Shown here in pieces: positions 11,296 to 23,459 of a stretch of 64,000 nt of DNA. The notes under the pieces are model-generated. The model was not told where the DNA came from and did not search any database. It worked only from the letters and a program-made list of their open reading frames with translations. Position 1 is the first letter of the stretch, and every line of letters begins with the position of its first letter. The stretch spans positions 24,980,355-25,044,354 of the forward strand of contig CM059571.1 in assembly GCA_030386875.1 (NCBI GenBank), read 5' to 3'. This DNA is from Morinoia aosen (lineage: Eukaryota > Arthropoda > Malacostraca > Amphipoda > Talitridae). The position numbers and the translations under genes were made by a program.

Positions 11296-13015
11296 TAGGT
11301 GTGGCCAATAACTTTAAGATTTTTTTATTTCAGGTCTTTATTTCAGAAGATACTTATGCCTAACCGCTAACCGTCCTATAGCGTAGCAAAATTACTTACA
11401 AGTGAAGTTAAAAAAAATTAAGTGGATTTTCTTAAAAATTAACCAATTAAGTTTTTCCTAAAATACGGAGAACCTATTTGTCCTGGTTTAAAAGCTGTTA
11501 CAGGCACTGGAACAGATAAAAAATCACCTGGAAAGTGAGTGGCATGTTCAATTTTCAAGTACTTTGTTTATAATTTTTTTTAGATTTTTAAAAAATGTTC
11601 TCTTAAACAGACTCAAAATTATGGTGATTTCGAAAGAAATCAGGAAAACCATTATTTTTCTCCATCAGAGAGGTCTATCAATAAAAAGGTAACCGTTGCC
11701 AAGCAACTTGCATCTTCGTCAACTGACAACAGATTGATAAAACAATTCAACGAGACAAAATCCAAGGGGCGAGGACAGCCCCTGGCAGGAAAAGATTGTT
11801 GTCGGTTCGTCAAAATACGGGCTTACTGGGCTACTCGTTACTGGAAAGGACTGCGAGCAGATCAGAACTTGCGCTAGAATGGGAGAGGGATGGCGTCCAT
11901 GCCTCAACGCGCACTGTTTGACGTCGACTCTTCTACAACGGACTTGCTTCAAGGAGAGCTGCGAAGAAGCCTCTCTTGAACGGCGAAGAACATCAAAGAC
12001 CGGCTCAATTTTTGCAGTAAGTACCAGCATTGGACTGCTGAATTACGAGGTGAAGTCATTTTCTCCGATGAATCTCCGTTCCGCCTTACTGTTGGGTGGC
12101 TATTTTCTCCGTCGGGTATAGGGGAAAAATTCTAAGCACAATACCTCACTCTACCCAGGTGTCTGAAATGGATACCGGTCTTGACCGGGGGAAAGCGTCA
12201 TGGCGTCCTGGTGCTAGTTATAAGGCATTTGAAAAACCAATGTACAAGGTGATATGTATCAGGCTTGAATTGGAAATAAAGCATCCGTAGATACCGATGT
12301 TTTTTTTCATTGCCACCTTAGGGAATAGAGATATTTAACAAGGTGTGTGTCGCTCCAACGGTCAAGCATCCTACCACTCATCACGTCAGGGCTTGCTTTT
12401 TAGATAAGGGAGCAGGAGCACTTATATTTTACCCATAAACACAGCAATGAATTCGGCCTGGTACCTGAAAGTCGTAACAGATCATCTCCTTCCAACGATA
12501 GCTGGTCAGTTTCCCGATAAAAAGGTGGTTTACCAACATGATGGCGCTCCCTGTCATAATGCAAGAGTGGTTAAAAAGTTCCTTGATGGCAATGGAGTGA
12601 AGATTTTGGGTCCTTGGCCTGGAAATTCGACTGACCTGAATCTAATTGAAAATTTATGGTCTATCATCAAAAGTCGAGTGAACAAGAAGAAGCCAACTAA
12701 TTTAGCGCAACTTGGAGCCTCAAATTCAAGGAGAGTGTTGAGGTCCTATGATCATAATATCATTGAAAAATTGGTAAATAGGATGCCAAAGCGCATCAAA
12801 ACAGTTTTGAAGAAGTGTGGTCAACATTGTAAGTATTGAGAATAATTAATTTTTAGTTGTGCAGGTTATGAAAAATTGTTTGTGGGCAATTTGTGTTTTT
12901 GTTTATCCTTTAAAAGGTTTTCCGGATGAAACCAATTAAATCTGCGCAAGACCGCACCTTATTTCAACGAGAAAACAGAAAAACTCACTTTTCTCTAAAT
13001 CATTGGCCACACCTG
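11296..13015 (+). mobile_element. Tc1-like transposon, nested
   Basis: The left end TAGGTGTGGCCAAT and the right end ATTGGCCACACCTG are inverted repeats of 14 bases with one mismatch. TA follows the right end at 13016-13017. The length of 1,720 bp is normal for Tc1-like elements, and the transposase remnant lies between the ends on the plus strand. It is inserted near the centre of a palindromic element. The left TA is not preserved. Confidence 0.75.
11650..12839 (+). pseudogene. Tc1-like DDE transposase pseudogene
   Basis: The 5' part is broken by shifts and stops. Recognisable pieces are TAKNIKDRLNFCSKYQHWTA (about 11973-12040), then EVIFSDESPFRL (about 12050-12085), which holds the first catalytic Asp. 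The last 130 codons are open from the ATG at 12447: QHDGAPCHNARVV contains the second Asp, and WPGNSTDLNLIENLW contains the catalytic Glu. I count 35 residues between that Asp and Glu, against 34 in canonical Tc1. Known Tc1 transposases catalyse cut-and-paste at TA sites. This copy lacks a continuous N-terminal HTH and first DDE segment, so it is inactive. The usual SPDLNPIE appears as STDLNLIE. Confidence 0.85.
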
Positions 13016-13151
13016 TACATCATTCAATTTCATCCGTTGAAAAATAACAGCTAATATCTCTAAAACCCGATTTTTTTGCAAAAAAATTCATAGGAGATAA
13101 GGTCATTTTCCACTTGGTGTGCAATTTTGTTCTTTGTTCTGAAACACCCTG

Positions 13152-14734
13152 TATACGCCAGCACGATTCTCCCAAACCAAGACGAATTTATCTCTCATTG
13201 AAACAAACAGGACAATTAGAGGTCTATGGGATAATACATTATATTTTACGCATGAGTTTTTTCATCACTGAACTATTAATCTGTTTCAACTTGAAAAATT
13301 ATCGATATGTTTTGCATGAGCTTTCGTTGCAGAAGCAATATTTTGAATCTAGCTTTCTGTTCAACGAGTTTCAAAGACGGAATATTTGCATGTAAGTTAA
13401 AGCTGTTATAACGTTCTGAAAATCATGTTTGCCTACTAAACTTGCGTGAAAAATGATATTACACTTATCTCTCTTGATATGTTTAGGTAGAGACACGCAA
13501 GAAGATTTATTATATCACTTCACATGTAACGTTTACTTGAAATTCAGGAACTCGCTTGTTAAATGTTAGCATTCACTACTTTATTCCCTTAACTTCCTAT
13601 GTATATGCTATTTTCTATTTAGCTGTTTAAGTTAGGGAAATAAATGGTTCACTTAGATGATAATTTGGACATTCAAGTGTACTGTATTTATAAATACTTA
13701 GAATATTGAATAACAAAATACTGCCAGATAGCAAACAAGACACTTTGTTGTTCAATAAAATTCAAAGTAAACAACAATCTTTTTACTTGACTTAACCTAA
13801 AATAATTAACTGGACAATCGACTATACGTAAAATGACAAGTAACTATCATCAATTTTTCTGTCCTCTCAGTTGTTCAACCATCAAAGTTCCTATCATATT
13901 GCTTATTAAGGCATACTGACCAAGTAAAACGCTGAGGCATTGAAAAAAGAATTACTTGTACTTCTTAAAACAAATTTTTTGAAACGCACTACTCGACACG
14001 GTTCTCATTTTTCGCGTTGTCAGCTAAAACAGCATTTCAACGAGTCATAGCATCATAAATGATTTATTTATCACAAACGTTAGCCTCAGAAAACGGTTGC
14101 CTGATTATACGAGGTACCTTCGAATGGAGATTACATTAATATCGGTAAAGAATGAACTAAATTGTTGTTGAGTTACGTCCAGTATTTTTACGGCGAGTAT
14201 ATTCCAATTTAATAAGATTTCTTTAAATTATATTTTTTTAGGTGTTAATTATCACTTCTTCAAAAATTTCAGTCGCGTTGAGAATTTTTCATAGGTTGTG
14301 CTAATTTCTTCGGAGCGCCTGATCGATGTTGGGATCAATTAAATTTTGTTGAAATACCCAATGGTTGATATGTGTTCATTATTCAATCACTAATTTAATT
14401 CATCTTTAGCGTCAATTATCCTGTGACAATATCTTAGAAGGGGTGTGACCGTCATAACCTGTCACCGATGCAGAAACAACGATATACTTATAATGAGTAT
14501 CCTTGATTATTTTCTACCATATTATTTCTGCCCGTCAAAATTAGGTAATTGCCCCATGCACGGTAATTTATGTCTTTTTCCAAACGTTAGCCTATGACTT
14601 GAATCGCACCCTTACATCGGTGAACACGTTGACTGCACCTCTGTTGAAGGATATAAAATTCTTTCCGTGGATCTTCCAAATTAAAAATATCCTGATTTCA
14701 GAAATCTAGCCCGACTGCATGGAAAAAATGTACA
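13152..14734. other. Unassigned AT-rich sequence
   Basis: No gene, repeat array or TIR recognised. The frame at 13114-13395 starts inside the outer element's terminal repeat and is treated as chance. Confidence 0.5.
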
Positions 14735-14833
14735 AAAGAAAAAAAGAGAAAGAAAAACATTTTATTTCCAATAGAGATGGTACAGAAGTACCATCATTGG
14801 TTTTTAAAAGCATCGAAGAATTAATTTATTCCT
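14735..14833. repeat. Dispersed repeat, copy 2
   Basis: This has the same block order as 65-170: A/G-rich run, TTTATTTCCAAT, GAGATGGTACAG, CATCATTG, T run. On the minus strand it contains GGAAATAAAATG, an AATAAA polyadenylation-type hexamer. A 72-codon minus-strand frame (14834-15052) lies directly upstream in that orientation but has no domain I recognise. Confidence 0.45.
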
Positions 14834-15056
14834 TCATTCAACATTTTTAAGCCCGAGTTTTTCAATATACGGAGGTGGCCTGATCATCAGAGCGGTGTGG
14901 TAATAAAATAACCATAAATTATGAAATGCACGACTTAGAACTATCGAGTGAAATAGGCATTCTAAAAAGTTTATTTTCATTTCAGAAGATGTTCTAAACA
15001 CACCTTTCAATTTTTTTAACTCAGGTCTTGAAATAAAGTTCGGAAATTCCAAACAA

Positions 15057-15495
15057 TGTTCTCTTGGCCCAGCGATAATCCATGGGAGCGCCGAATAGGT
15101 CCGGCGGCAGGCGGGTTCAGCAGGGCAGTATTTTCGAACAATCTCAGCTATCGACTTGGAACGTCTGCCTAGCTACGCCATTCACTTGCTCTTAAAATTC
15201 GCTGAGCGTCTGTCAATCTCCTGAAGAGTTTCGATTTGCTTAGTGACTTAAATCTGTCAACGGGATAGGGTTGCAATCAACTTACGGTGAAATCTGTACT
15301 GCCACGCCGACCCTGGAAATCTGCCTCTTTTGCTCCCCGAGCCACGAGACTTTCCATGCAGGACAATATTGGAGGCCGTGAGCTTCTGTCTTCACGACGT
15401 AAGTTCTTAAACTGCTAATTTGTGTACGTTTTCTCATCTTAGCTCAATAAACAGCAGTTTTACCCGGGTTTGTGTAACTGTAATTTCAAACTGAG
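15057..15495 (+). mobile_element. Possible solo LTR
   Basis: A GC-rich block stands out from AT-rich flanks. It starts TGTTCTCTTGGCCCAGCG and contains GGTCCGGCGGCAGGCGGG. Near its end lies CTCAATAAACAGCAG, an AATAAA signal followed by a short GT-rich tail, the usual order of an LTR R-U5 region. A TG start and a CA-like end near 15490 fit an LTR (BEL/Pao-like by general appearance). No clean 4-6 bp target duplication was found, nor an internal region or second LTR. A promoter or first exon of a host gene is the alternative. Confidence 0.35.
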
Positions 15496-18400
15496 ATCGA
15501 CTAGCAAGGATAGTTATGGCCACTGACGAGAAGAAGTTTCCTTCGCAAAAACAAACTGTGCTATTTCTTCCAGCAGTTACGGGTGTAAATAATGGTAATT
15601 TTTGTTGTCTAGTTGCTCTTGATGGAGGATTACTGAAAATGTAATAACTGCTGAGAAATTACACTTTCACCACAACTTAGTTAATTACGCCACGTTCAGT
15701 CCGATATAATAAAACTGAGAATAGTCATTCACATTCGTATTGCTTCTTAATGGTGATAATTTACTAGGTTTGTATGAAAGCCATAGAAAAATATTTTTTA
15801 GAACAAGGGCTGTAGAGACAAAAAAAATTTTCTGTTTTCCAAACTACCAAAACTAGGTGCACTGAAGAGGAATTGCTCTCTGAGTGCAAACGTATCGCTG
15901 TTCGTATCGTAGTTACATCGCATCTAAAAAACAATGCACGAGAAAATTTGTTACTAATTTGATGAGAAATTGAGAACGGAACATGGATTTTCTCTCCAGC
16001 AGTTCTCTCCTCAGCCAAAGATCAAGAAGAAAAATTCTTGTATTCCTTACCATGTCTAATACCACATGAAAGCATTGTGCTCTTGTTCTTTTTCAAAATA
16101 ATTTCCTAATTTTTAGCTGCCTCTGAATTAGATAGGAGGTATTGTCAAGTTATACATCACATCTTATTTTTTATAGGCTTCGATAGGTAGACCAGAAATA
16201 AGCCACATGTTGCAATGCACTAAATTTGGTTTTGTTAGTAGCGAGTTTTTCCTGTTATGTATGAGTGTGTGGGATTTTTAACCGGAATACAGGAAATGAC
16301 GCACAGAAGAACACAAGACTTTTAATATTTTAAACTCTTTTTTTCACGACAAACTGTCAACGATAAGCTCCCAATTAGGAGAATTCACAGAATTAACTAG
16401 TCTTCATTCGAGTCTGCATAGTGCCAGAAGACCCAAAGAATTATTAGGGCGTATCTTCTTACGTCTTGTCGTTTAACAGAGTAAACTGGAGGTCATTATA
16501 GTTCCGGCCCTCCCAGTCCAATAAAGAACTGCAATTCAGCAAGGAGGAATGAATTAGGGATTAGATGAGTTACCACCGCGTCAGGTTATATAACACTTGA
16601 TCTCACTCTAGAAACTTTCATTAATGTCGAGATACAAACCTAGGTAATACCTAGAGACCAAAAAATAAGGTAGGAGATGAATAACACGCCGGGAAAGAAA
16701 GTTAGGCCCGGTAGACTTCACAGAGTGGCCTCTTTAAAAGGAGCATCCCATCCAGATCACGCTCGCCAGGATTCTGAGTGAGAACAAAAAGCCACAACAG
16801 AAATAGAACCACTTCACCTTTTGCACCTATTCCAAATCTCACATCTCCACCGGCTTACATTGAAATAGTGCCTAATCACTTCCGATTTCAAGAGGGCACA
16901 AGGACCAAGTAGTTGAAGAGTCACAAGGACCGAGTAATTAGATGGGCAGAATAGAGGTTGCGAACATGCAAGATAAGTAACTAAACAAAATAAACAAAAA
17001 AGGCGATTGCAATCACAAATTAAAATAGTAAAGAAAAGGCGATCACATACTCCCTGACAGGTGCTGCGCGCAAGAGGCCGGAAACCTCCCCACAGCGCGG
17101 TACAATTCAATCTCGTCTGTCACACACATGACACCTGTCGAGCTAAGTGCTGCCACAAGCCGCAACTTAAGCGGGATATCGCTTGATGAAAAATGGCGAC
17201 TTTTAAAACTCATTTTTTAAATTCAAATTTCTTACATGTCAAATGAGTGGAAGTAATAGTTTACAGGCATCTTCTACAGCTTTTCAATAGCCTTATGACT
17301 GATAATGCAAAATTATCTCTCGGGCAAAACCCAGGGAATTTGCTTCTATTTTTACAAGTTTATTCAGTGACCTCGAGTGATATTATCAGGGAAGATTTTA
17401 CAAGAACTAACCTGGAATTGAATAGCACATTTGGGGCAATTCTTAACCTAGAAGAGTTAATTTGTCGTAGTCTTCTCAAGCATTGGAAATGATTCTTTAG
17501 CCCGTTAAATTTGGATAATTTTCTGACATCAGATCCTGTCTGGTTTTCTGAATTTCATCCATGGAACCATTTCTATCCACGAGTTAAAGCCTCTTTTAAC
17601 CTACAAGTACGTAAGGACCAAATTCAACCTTAGAGCTGACTCTTCGGCTGAGAATTCTTTAGCCTTGTTGTTAAGACCGCTTAATTTTAGCCCTGGAGTT
17701 GGGGCCACTTTGCCCTTACGTTAAGACCAGTATCGCCATGGAGGTGAGACTAACTTTTAATGCAAGTGTTAGAGCTTTTATTATTCATGCAGTTTAGACT
17801 ACTTTTAACGAGTTATTTCAGGTATTTTTAACATGTAATTAAGTGGTCATTATCTGAGCTCCTTAAAGTTAATACATCTACTCTGGCTCACAGTTTGCTT
17901 TCCCGCTCGCGTCGGACCAGGACCGTCAGAGACGTGTGTCCCAGTTTGTAAAACTCATGCCTCCGTGTAAGCATACGACACCTCTCTGTTCTTATTTCTT
18001 TGATTTAAGGACAGACCCGCTCAGGACACGCCTTAGCGTGTATCTCCCTGGCATCAGGCATAAGAGGACCGCCTCTGTGCTGCAGGGAGGGGTAGGGCAC
18101 GCAACTGACGTCGCGCCGCTGTGCTCCATTAGACGTGATTAATGTAGGAAGGGTGTGGCTTTTTCATTTCTTCGATATTGGTAGTTATTGACTCGTTCGA
18201 GGCGTTCTGCTATGTTGGTTACTGTTGCGATGGTGTAGGTCTCTACAGGGTAGGTAGTCATCGACTTGATAATGCTCTATCGCAATGGAAGTCTTGCGTT
18301 TAGTCAAGAAGTTCTACAATGTTGGTAGTCAACAACTTGTTCGAAGAGTTCTTGCGGTCTGACGATATTTCTGAGGCTCTTCGCTTGGGCTCCAACATAC

Positions 18401-18920
18401 AGTTTTTCATTTCGGTTATCCATGAATATAATTTGTTGTCTTAATTCACACATCCTTTTCATAAGCTAAGGAAGGGCGCGCAACAAGTTAATTTGTTCAA
18501 AGCTATAAATATCCTCAAATTTTCATCGTCTCCCTATTTCCTCTATGCGACGTGATTGCGACTGGACCAAAAAATTTTGATGTTTCAAATACACGCATTC
18601 CTAACAGTTGCGGACAGAATAAAGTTAGTAATTCGCTTGCTAACATTCTGGATTATTGAGTATCTCATAGGTTTTCTACATCTTTGTATATACACCTGTT
18701 TCAATTCTCACTTTGTATCGTTTTTTGATTTGAATTTAAACCAGTAGCACTTCTCACATATATAACTGCAAAACTCCATAACAGGGACGCCATTTTCGGG
18801 TTGGCGCTGGTATGATATTTCTCTTTGTTTTTCGATTCATAAAGGTAGCGGCAGTATAAACGGGTTACGGGCTACGGCCAGTAGTTACAAACGTGCCACG
18901 ACATTTTACATTGTTCCCCA
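15496..18920. other. Unassigned; one GC-richer patch
   Basis: No gene recognised. 17880-18140 is GC-richer and holds a 68-codon frame without a known domain. Frames at 15764-16018 and 16814-17110 on the minus strand have no recognisable motif. Confidence 0.4.
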
Positions 18921-18970
18921 AGTTACAAATGATTTCTAACCAGTTGCAATCATTCTACGGGGCGATCTCT
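18921..18970 (+). repeat. Local dispersed repeat, copy a
   Basis: The blocks AATGATTT, CAGTTGCAA and TCTACGGGGCGATC occur in the same order as TAATGATTT, TAGTTGCAA and TTTACAGGGCGATC at 20349-20400. The pair is about 1.4 kb apart in direct orientation, indicating an old duplication or two copies of one unknown repeat. Confidence 0.5.
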
Positions 18971-19159
18971 ACATGCGCGTAAATTTTCCTTTCACTATAT
19001 AAAATTTTCTATGAGGCTGAATGTCATCGTAGGTCCGGTTCTTGGCTGCAAGTCAACGGGCCACCGAGACGCTGGACAACAATGAATCATACAATCCACG
19101 TGAAGTTCATGGCGCTAAATTGACCAGTAATTCTCGCTTTAGTAGCGCAGGCTGCAGTA

Positions 19160-19610
19160 CTCGGCGATGTGCGGATTCATGAAGAGAATTACCGATTTGC
19201 AGTCATTTATTCCACTTCAATCGCATGGAATGCACACAAACCATTTAATGTATGTTATTCAATTTCCTCAGACGCGCAGTCACCATTCAATATGTTTGTG
19301 CAACTTAATACATGCTCGTATATATAGGCCTTTTAATTCGCATTCTAGAATTTCATGATAAGCGCACAGACTATTTATTATTTGCACTGAATCAAGCTCG
19401 GACGGACTATTTAGTACGTGCATTGTAATTCCATCAATAATATTATTGCACGCGGACCACTTTCCACGTGCAAAGCAATTTTATGAAACAAACACAAATA
19501 ATTTAAAACGCGCATTGTAATTTCACTAAATGTACATTAACTACTCTTTTTGAATGTATTACAATTTCATCACACTCACACCAACCACCTAATATACAAT
19601 TTCCCACAAG
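19160..19610. repeat. Degenerate tandem array, about 40-50 bp period
   Basis: Phrases of the type CTATTTAnTACGCGCATTG followed by TAATTTCATCA recur every 40-50 bases with heavy divergence, for example near 19365, 19410, 19460, 19505, 19545 and 19585. CpG-containing ACGCGC or ACGTGC cores alternate with AATTTCAT. The 63-codon frame at 19167-19358 lies inside and is a shadow. Confidence 0.55.
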
Positions 19611-20117
19611 TACAAGAGCCCCTCATCTTATAGATTGCAAGTTCACAACACGCGCCCGCTGAGCGGTGAGGTCCGCTACTCTAAATTCGCCAATACCTGA
19701 GAGGCAGGGAGGGAGCCGCAGACCATGCAAGGATATCACACCGCCACGCCCAGCTTATCATTAAAATTCATGATTTATCTTCCTGTAAAAATAAGGTCGT
19801 CCGGTCACGAGACAGTAGAGATATGTTTAGTCTTATGTTTGGAGTAGAAAATTGTTATTTCTCCATGATATTCACTTAGGTTAAATCTTTCCATTGCAGC
19901 GAAAAAATACTACACTGTAGTCTAGTCGGGAAGTCAGTGATCTGTTTATTCGCTTGCTGACTCGTATTCTGATATGGCTGACGTTGTACCATACTACCTA
20001 ATCGTTTCCACCTAAATACCTTCCGCTAATCTTTAACGATGCCAATCGTATTTTTACGCTTATCGATTAAATTCTTCAGTGGAGTTATGTATTACTTCTT
20101 ACTCTTAATTTAAAAAT

Positions 20118-20167
20118 TTCCTAAATAACAGGCATGTGGATGTTCCTAAATAACAGGCATGTGGATG
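20118..20167. repeat. Perfect 25-bp tandem duplication
   Basis: Two identical, adjacent copies of a 25-base unit containing CTAAATAACAGGCATGTGG (20118-20142 and 20143-20167). Complete identity implies a recent event. Confidence 0.95.
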
Positions 20168-20348
20168 ATCTGTGGCTATGGTGTAGATAACCGTGTAAAA
20201 ATGTAATATTGCAACCTCACATGAAGATCACTAGAACAGAAATACCTTCCTTAACTTTTCATATGTGCGGCAAATTTTTAAATTACTTTGTGGTTCTATT
20301 ACGAATAAGCTGTGACATGATTCTACGTCTCTCTTCATATAATTTCTT

Positions 20349-20431
20349 AAGTTAATAATGATTTGCCGCTAGTTGCAACAAGTTTACAGGGCGATCCCCA
20401 AAACATAAATTTTACAGGGCGATCCCAAACA
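20349..20431 (+). repeat. Local dispersed repeat, copy b, with short partial repeat
   Basis: This is the partner of 18921-18970. The motif TTTACAGGGCGATCCC occurs twice, near 20383 and again near 20412, so the last part of the unit is itself tandemly repeated. Confidence 0.5.
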
Positions 20432-22815
20432 AGTTAATACCGTGATGTGGTTATATATCAGAACTACTCGTATATGTCTGTGAGCTGCAGGCTGCTCACA
20501 TAGGGTGACAAGCATCAATGACGCGCACACACCCAAATTATTTCGTATATTAGAATTTATTATAGTGACGCATGTGTTAGTGTCATGTAATCTACTAGGT
20601 GCAAAGTGCTAAATTTGCTAACTACTAACTTTTTGCTAAATTTGGGTTAGTGCTCACGAAAACAACGAAGTTGTATTGTTAATACAAATAATGCGGCAGA
20701 ACATGCAACAAAGGCGGACACACCACAAAGGAAAGACTGTGAAGCAAGAAAGCTAATTAATGCTGTGCACACAATTTTTACTGATGCACCACAACTGCGG
20801 TTGTTGTAATACTGTGCATTTGCACGTCATGCAAATCATTTGACTGGAAATTTAGCTACCATCTCTCAGTACAAATTTCGCTCTCTCTTCAATTTCCTAT
20901 GATAGGTTAGTAAGCTAGTATTTCCCAAAAATCATTACACCTTCTAAGAATCACTAAATAACCTACTCCTAAATTTTCCGTTTTAGTCAAGAGTTACCAA
21001 GAGCCTCCTATAAATGGAGAAATAATCTTTTTATAGAACTCTGATGGAACCTCCGTAGAACTCCCTGTTCTTCGGTCGTGGTACAGGAGCTGGTAAGAGT
21101 CCTTCATTTACGAGTGCATGCATTTCAGGAGCTCTAAATAGATCTTCTTGCCGTGCCGCTGCAGTAATGACAGCCTAGCTCTCAGGGTGGATGAGAGCCC
21201 GAGCATCTTTGTGTCTTTCATCACAGGGTAATTTTGGAGTTGGACGCGGGCGAACGCTGCTGACAAGGAAGCGCTGAAGCTTGCATGATTGCTGCAGTGT
21301 GATGTATGATAGAGGAACCCTCGACAAAAGATGGTGAAGCTTGCAAAGAGGTAGCCAGGATAACTGACGTACAGGATTCTAGAAAAAAGTTCAAAACACA
21401 TGCTCCACAGAAAATTAGAAAGTGAATATCAAGCTTACAATTGTTGTGTTCTATACAATAACTAGTCTCTGTAGATGCCGAGCTCATCCTTTAGAAACTA
21501 CACTATCACACGAAGGCTTGTACCGAAACTTCATTGCTTGCAGGCTTTCTCGCTCGGGTTTAATTGTGCGTTTGCTCTCTAAACGCTGTAGATGTTCGAC
21601 AGTGCGAGGGAGAGGTCTTGTAAAGCTCGGCGTTGTTAGCGTGTGAATCTAAGCTACTGAGTTTAATGATTATGAATTTAGATTAACAAACAATCATTTT
21701 CTTGATTTGGCTGGACTAAGGTATTTTTTCACTCTCTACTAGAGGTTCTCCCATATTGTGTATTGTTATTTTCACTTTATCAACTGTAAGCTGTGTCTAT
21801 TTTTACTGTTTTGCACCAGGGGCTGCTTCTTAGAAGCCATCCATTACAGCGCGTAACCGCAAGGAGGGTAGCGAGCGCACCCGGCCTATCAGCTTATCGC
21901 GCACCTGGCAGCCCGGGCATCGCGCGTGGGTAACCGCTTTGAGCTCTTTACGAGTTCACTTCAGAGTGGCCCTTAGGTCTATTAGTGGAGATGATTTAAA
22001 AACATTTTGAGAAAATTGGACGACGTCCCACTTTTAGCTAAGAAATTTCGTCTCCTCTATTTAATCTGCTTAATTTAGTTTTTGTTATCCCTACCATTTT
22101 GCTTTCCTCATCTAGTACACATTGAAGGACGTTTTTCAGTTGCTGCTAAAGGATTTTTATAATTTTGGTTCTTAGTAAACGAAAGTCACACAAACTGCCA
22201 AAAAGTTTTTTGCATCCGCATTCGGATTTATAACTATTTTCTCCAATACAGAATTATCGCTTTTCTCAAAGCTTAACAGCTACGTTTTTTTTGTTTTTCA
22301 CTCGCAGTAAATCTTCCCTTGCGGTCGTTCATGATTCCCTCCGTTATTAACACAAATAAAATTGACACATGTGGAGTATGAATATGATTAAGAGGGGCTG
22401 TTTAGAAGAGACCTCATAGATAGGGGCTGTTCAGGAGAGGAATAGCCCCATACCCAAGCACCTAAGGTCTTTCAATGAATTCAGTTTTAAACTGTTTCAT
22501 ATTCACTTGACGCATATTGACCTAGCCCAAATTAACGTAACCCAACTCAATTGAAACTGATTGATTAAAATTTTTGATAGAAAATTGATAACATGAGTCC
22601 TTCATAGATCAGTCATCATGATAGTTATTTAATAGTTGATAGTTATTTCATTTACGCGCAATTTCTTCGCCAGGATTATTTTTCTGAAAATGATGAGAGG
22701 TAATGAAATCGTCCTTCAGGAAAATGAGTCGAAAATTGAAATGAAGTTTACTGATTTATTTTGTACAAGAAGGTTATGGCCTAAGGGAAAGCCCTCAATT
22801 TCAGATATTCGCCTG
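20432..22815. other. Unassigned; one GC-rich island
   Basis: No gene recognised. 21810-21980 is clearly GC-rich and contains CAGGGGCTGCTTCTTAGAAGCC-like sequence with an internal inverted repeat. A GGGGCTGTT...AATAGCCCC hairpin lies near 22423-22448. Overlapping frames on both strands at 21108-21646 have no known domain and at most one could be real. Confidence 0.4.
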
Positions 22816-22859
22816 ATGCTACAGTGTAAGGAGGTAATTACCTCCGTATACTGTAGCAT
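22816..22859. repeat. 44-bp near-perfect palindrome
   Basis: ATGCTACAGT at the left pairs with ACTGTAGCAT at the right around a perfect 14-base centre, GAGGTAATTACCTC. Only a few positions are unpaired. Partly matching CAATTT and CTACAG blocks further out suggest a small decayed MITE or a transcribed hairpin. The overlapping frame 22636-22875 is treated as chance. Confidence 0.85.
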
Positions 22860-23459
22860 TAAAAGCCCTCAGTGACTAAATTGAAAACCATTCACATATA
22901 CCATTTACAAACACAGATTTATTTGAAATGTAAATTTTTAGGTAAATGTGTTATGAGTAAGGAATTTTGTACAAGTGTCTAGAAAGACCTCTTAGTTACG
23001 AGAATGCTGTAAAAGTGTCATCGGTGAACATCACAAAGCTATAGCCATATCTCCTCAGTTAATTTATTGGTACGTAGGTTAAAAGTCCTGGTTTAGTGGA
23101 AAAATGAGCCTAGCGTAAAAAATGATTTTTAAATAATATGGCATCTATGGATGAATGGTTCTTGTAGACGAAACGTGTACAAATTTGACACTTTTTGCCC
23201 AATACATAGTTTTTCGTGCAGCATTACTGGTTTAACTCGTGCACTACCACAAAAATTTTGCAAACGCAAGAGAGGAACGGTTTCCCATCCTCAAACACTA
23301 GATGAGACTTGGTTCAAATGAGCTTCTGATAGTGAATGAATAAAACTTACAGATGGTATCTTCACCTGAGTCAAGAATTCTAGTTAATGATGCCCATACT
23401 TGATAACTATCACTACACAAGAGTCACAAGGCTTGTGGAGCACAAGATTCTTGCATCAG
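22860..23459. other. Unassigned AT-rich sequence
   Basis: I see no gene or structured repeat in this stretch. Confidence 0.5.

Larger units (their letters stand above)
10009..13151. mobile_element. Outer palindromic TA-flanked element hosting nested insertions
   Basis: The right terminus, read inward on the minus strand from 13151, is CAGGGTGTTTCAGAACAAAG, continuing CAAAATTGCACACCAAGTGG. The left terminus from 10009 gives TGGTGTGTTTCAGAACAAG and then CAAAATTGCACACCAACTAG. Matching continues for about 100 bases. TA lies outside both ends (10007-10008 and 13152-13153). A further arm piece at about 11178-11222 (TTTTGGAGACATTAGCTGTT) matches the complement of 13028-13067. The left arm is therefore split by an insertion of about 1.06 kb. 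With that insertion and the inner Tc1-like element removed, about 370 bp remain, consistent with a palindromic Tc1/mariner-type MITE. Confidence 0.65.
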
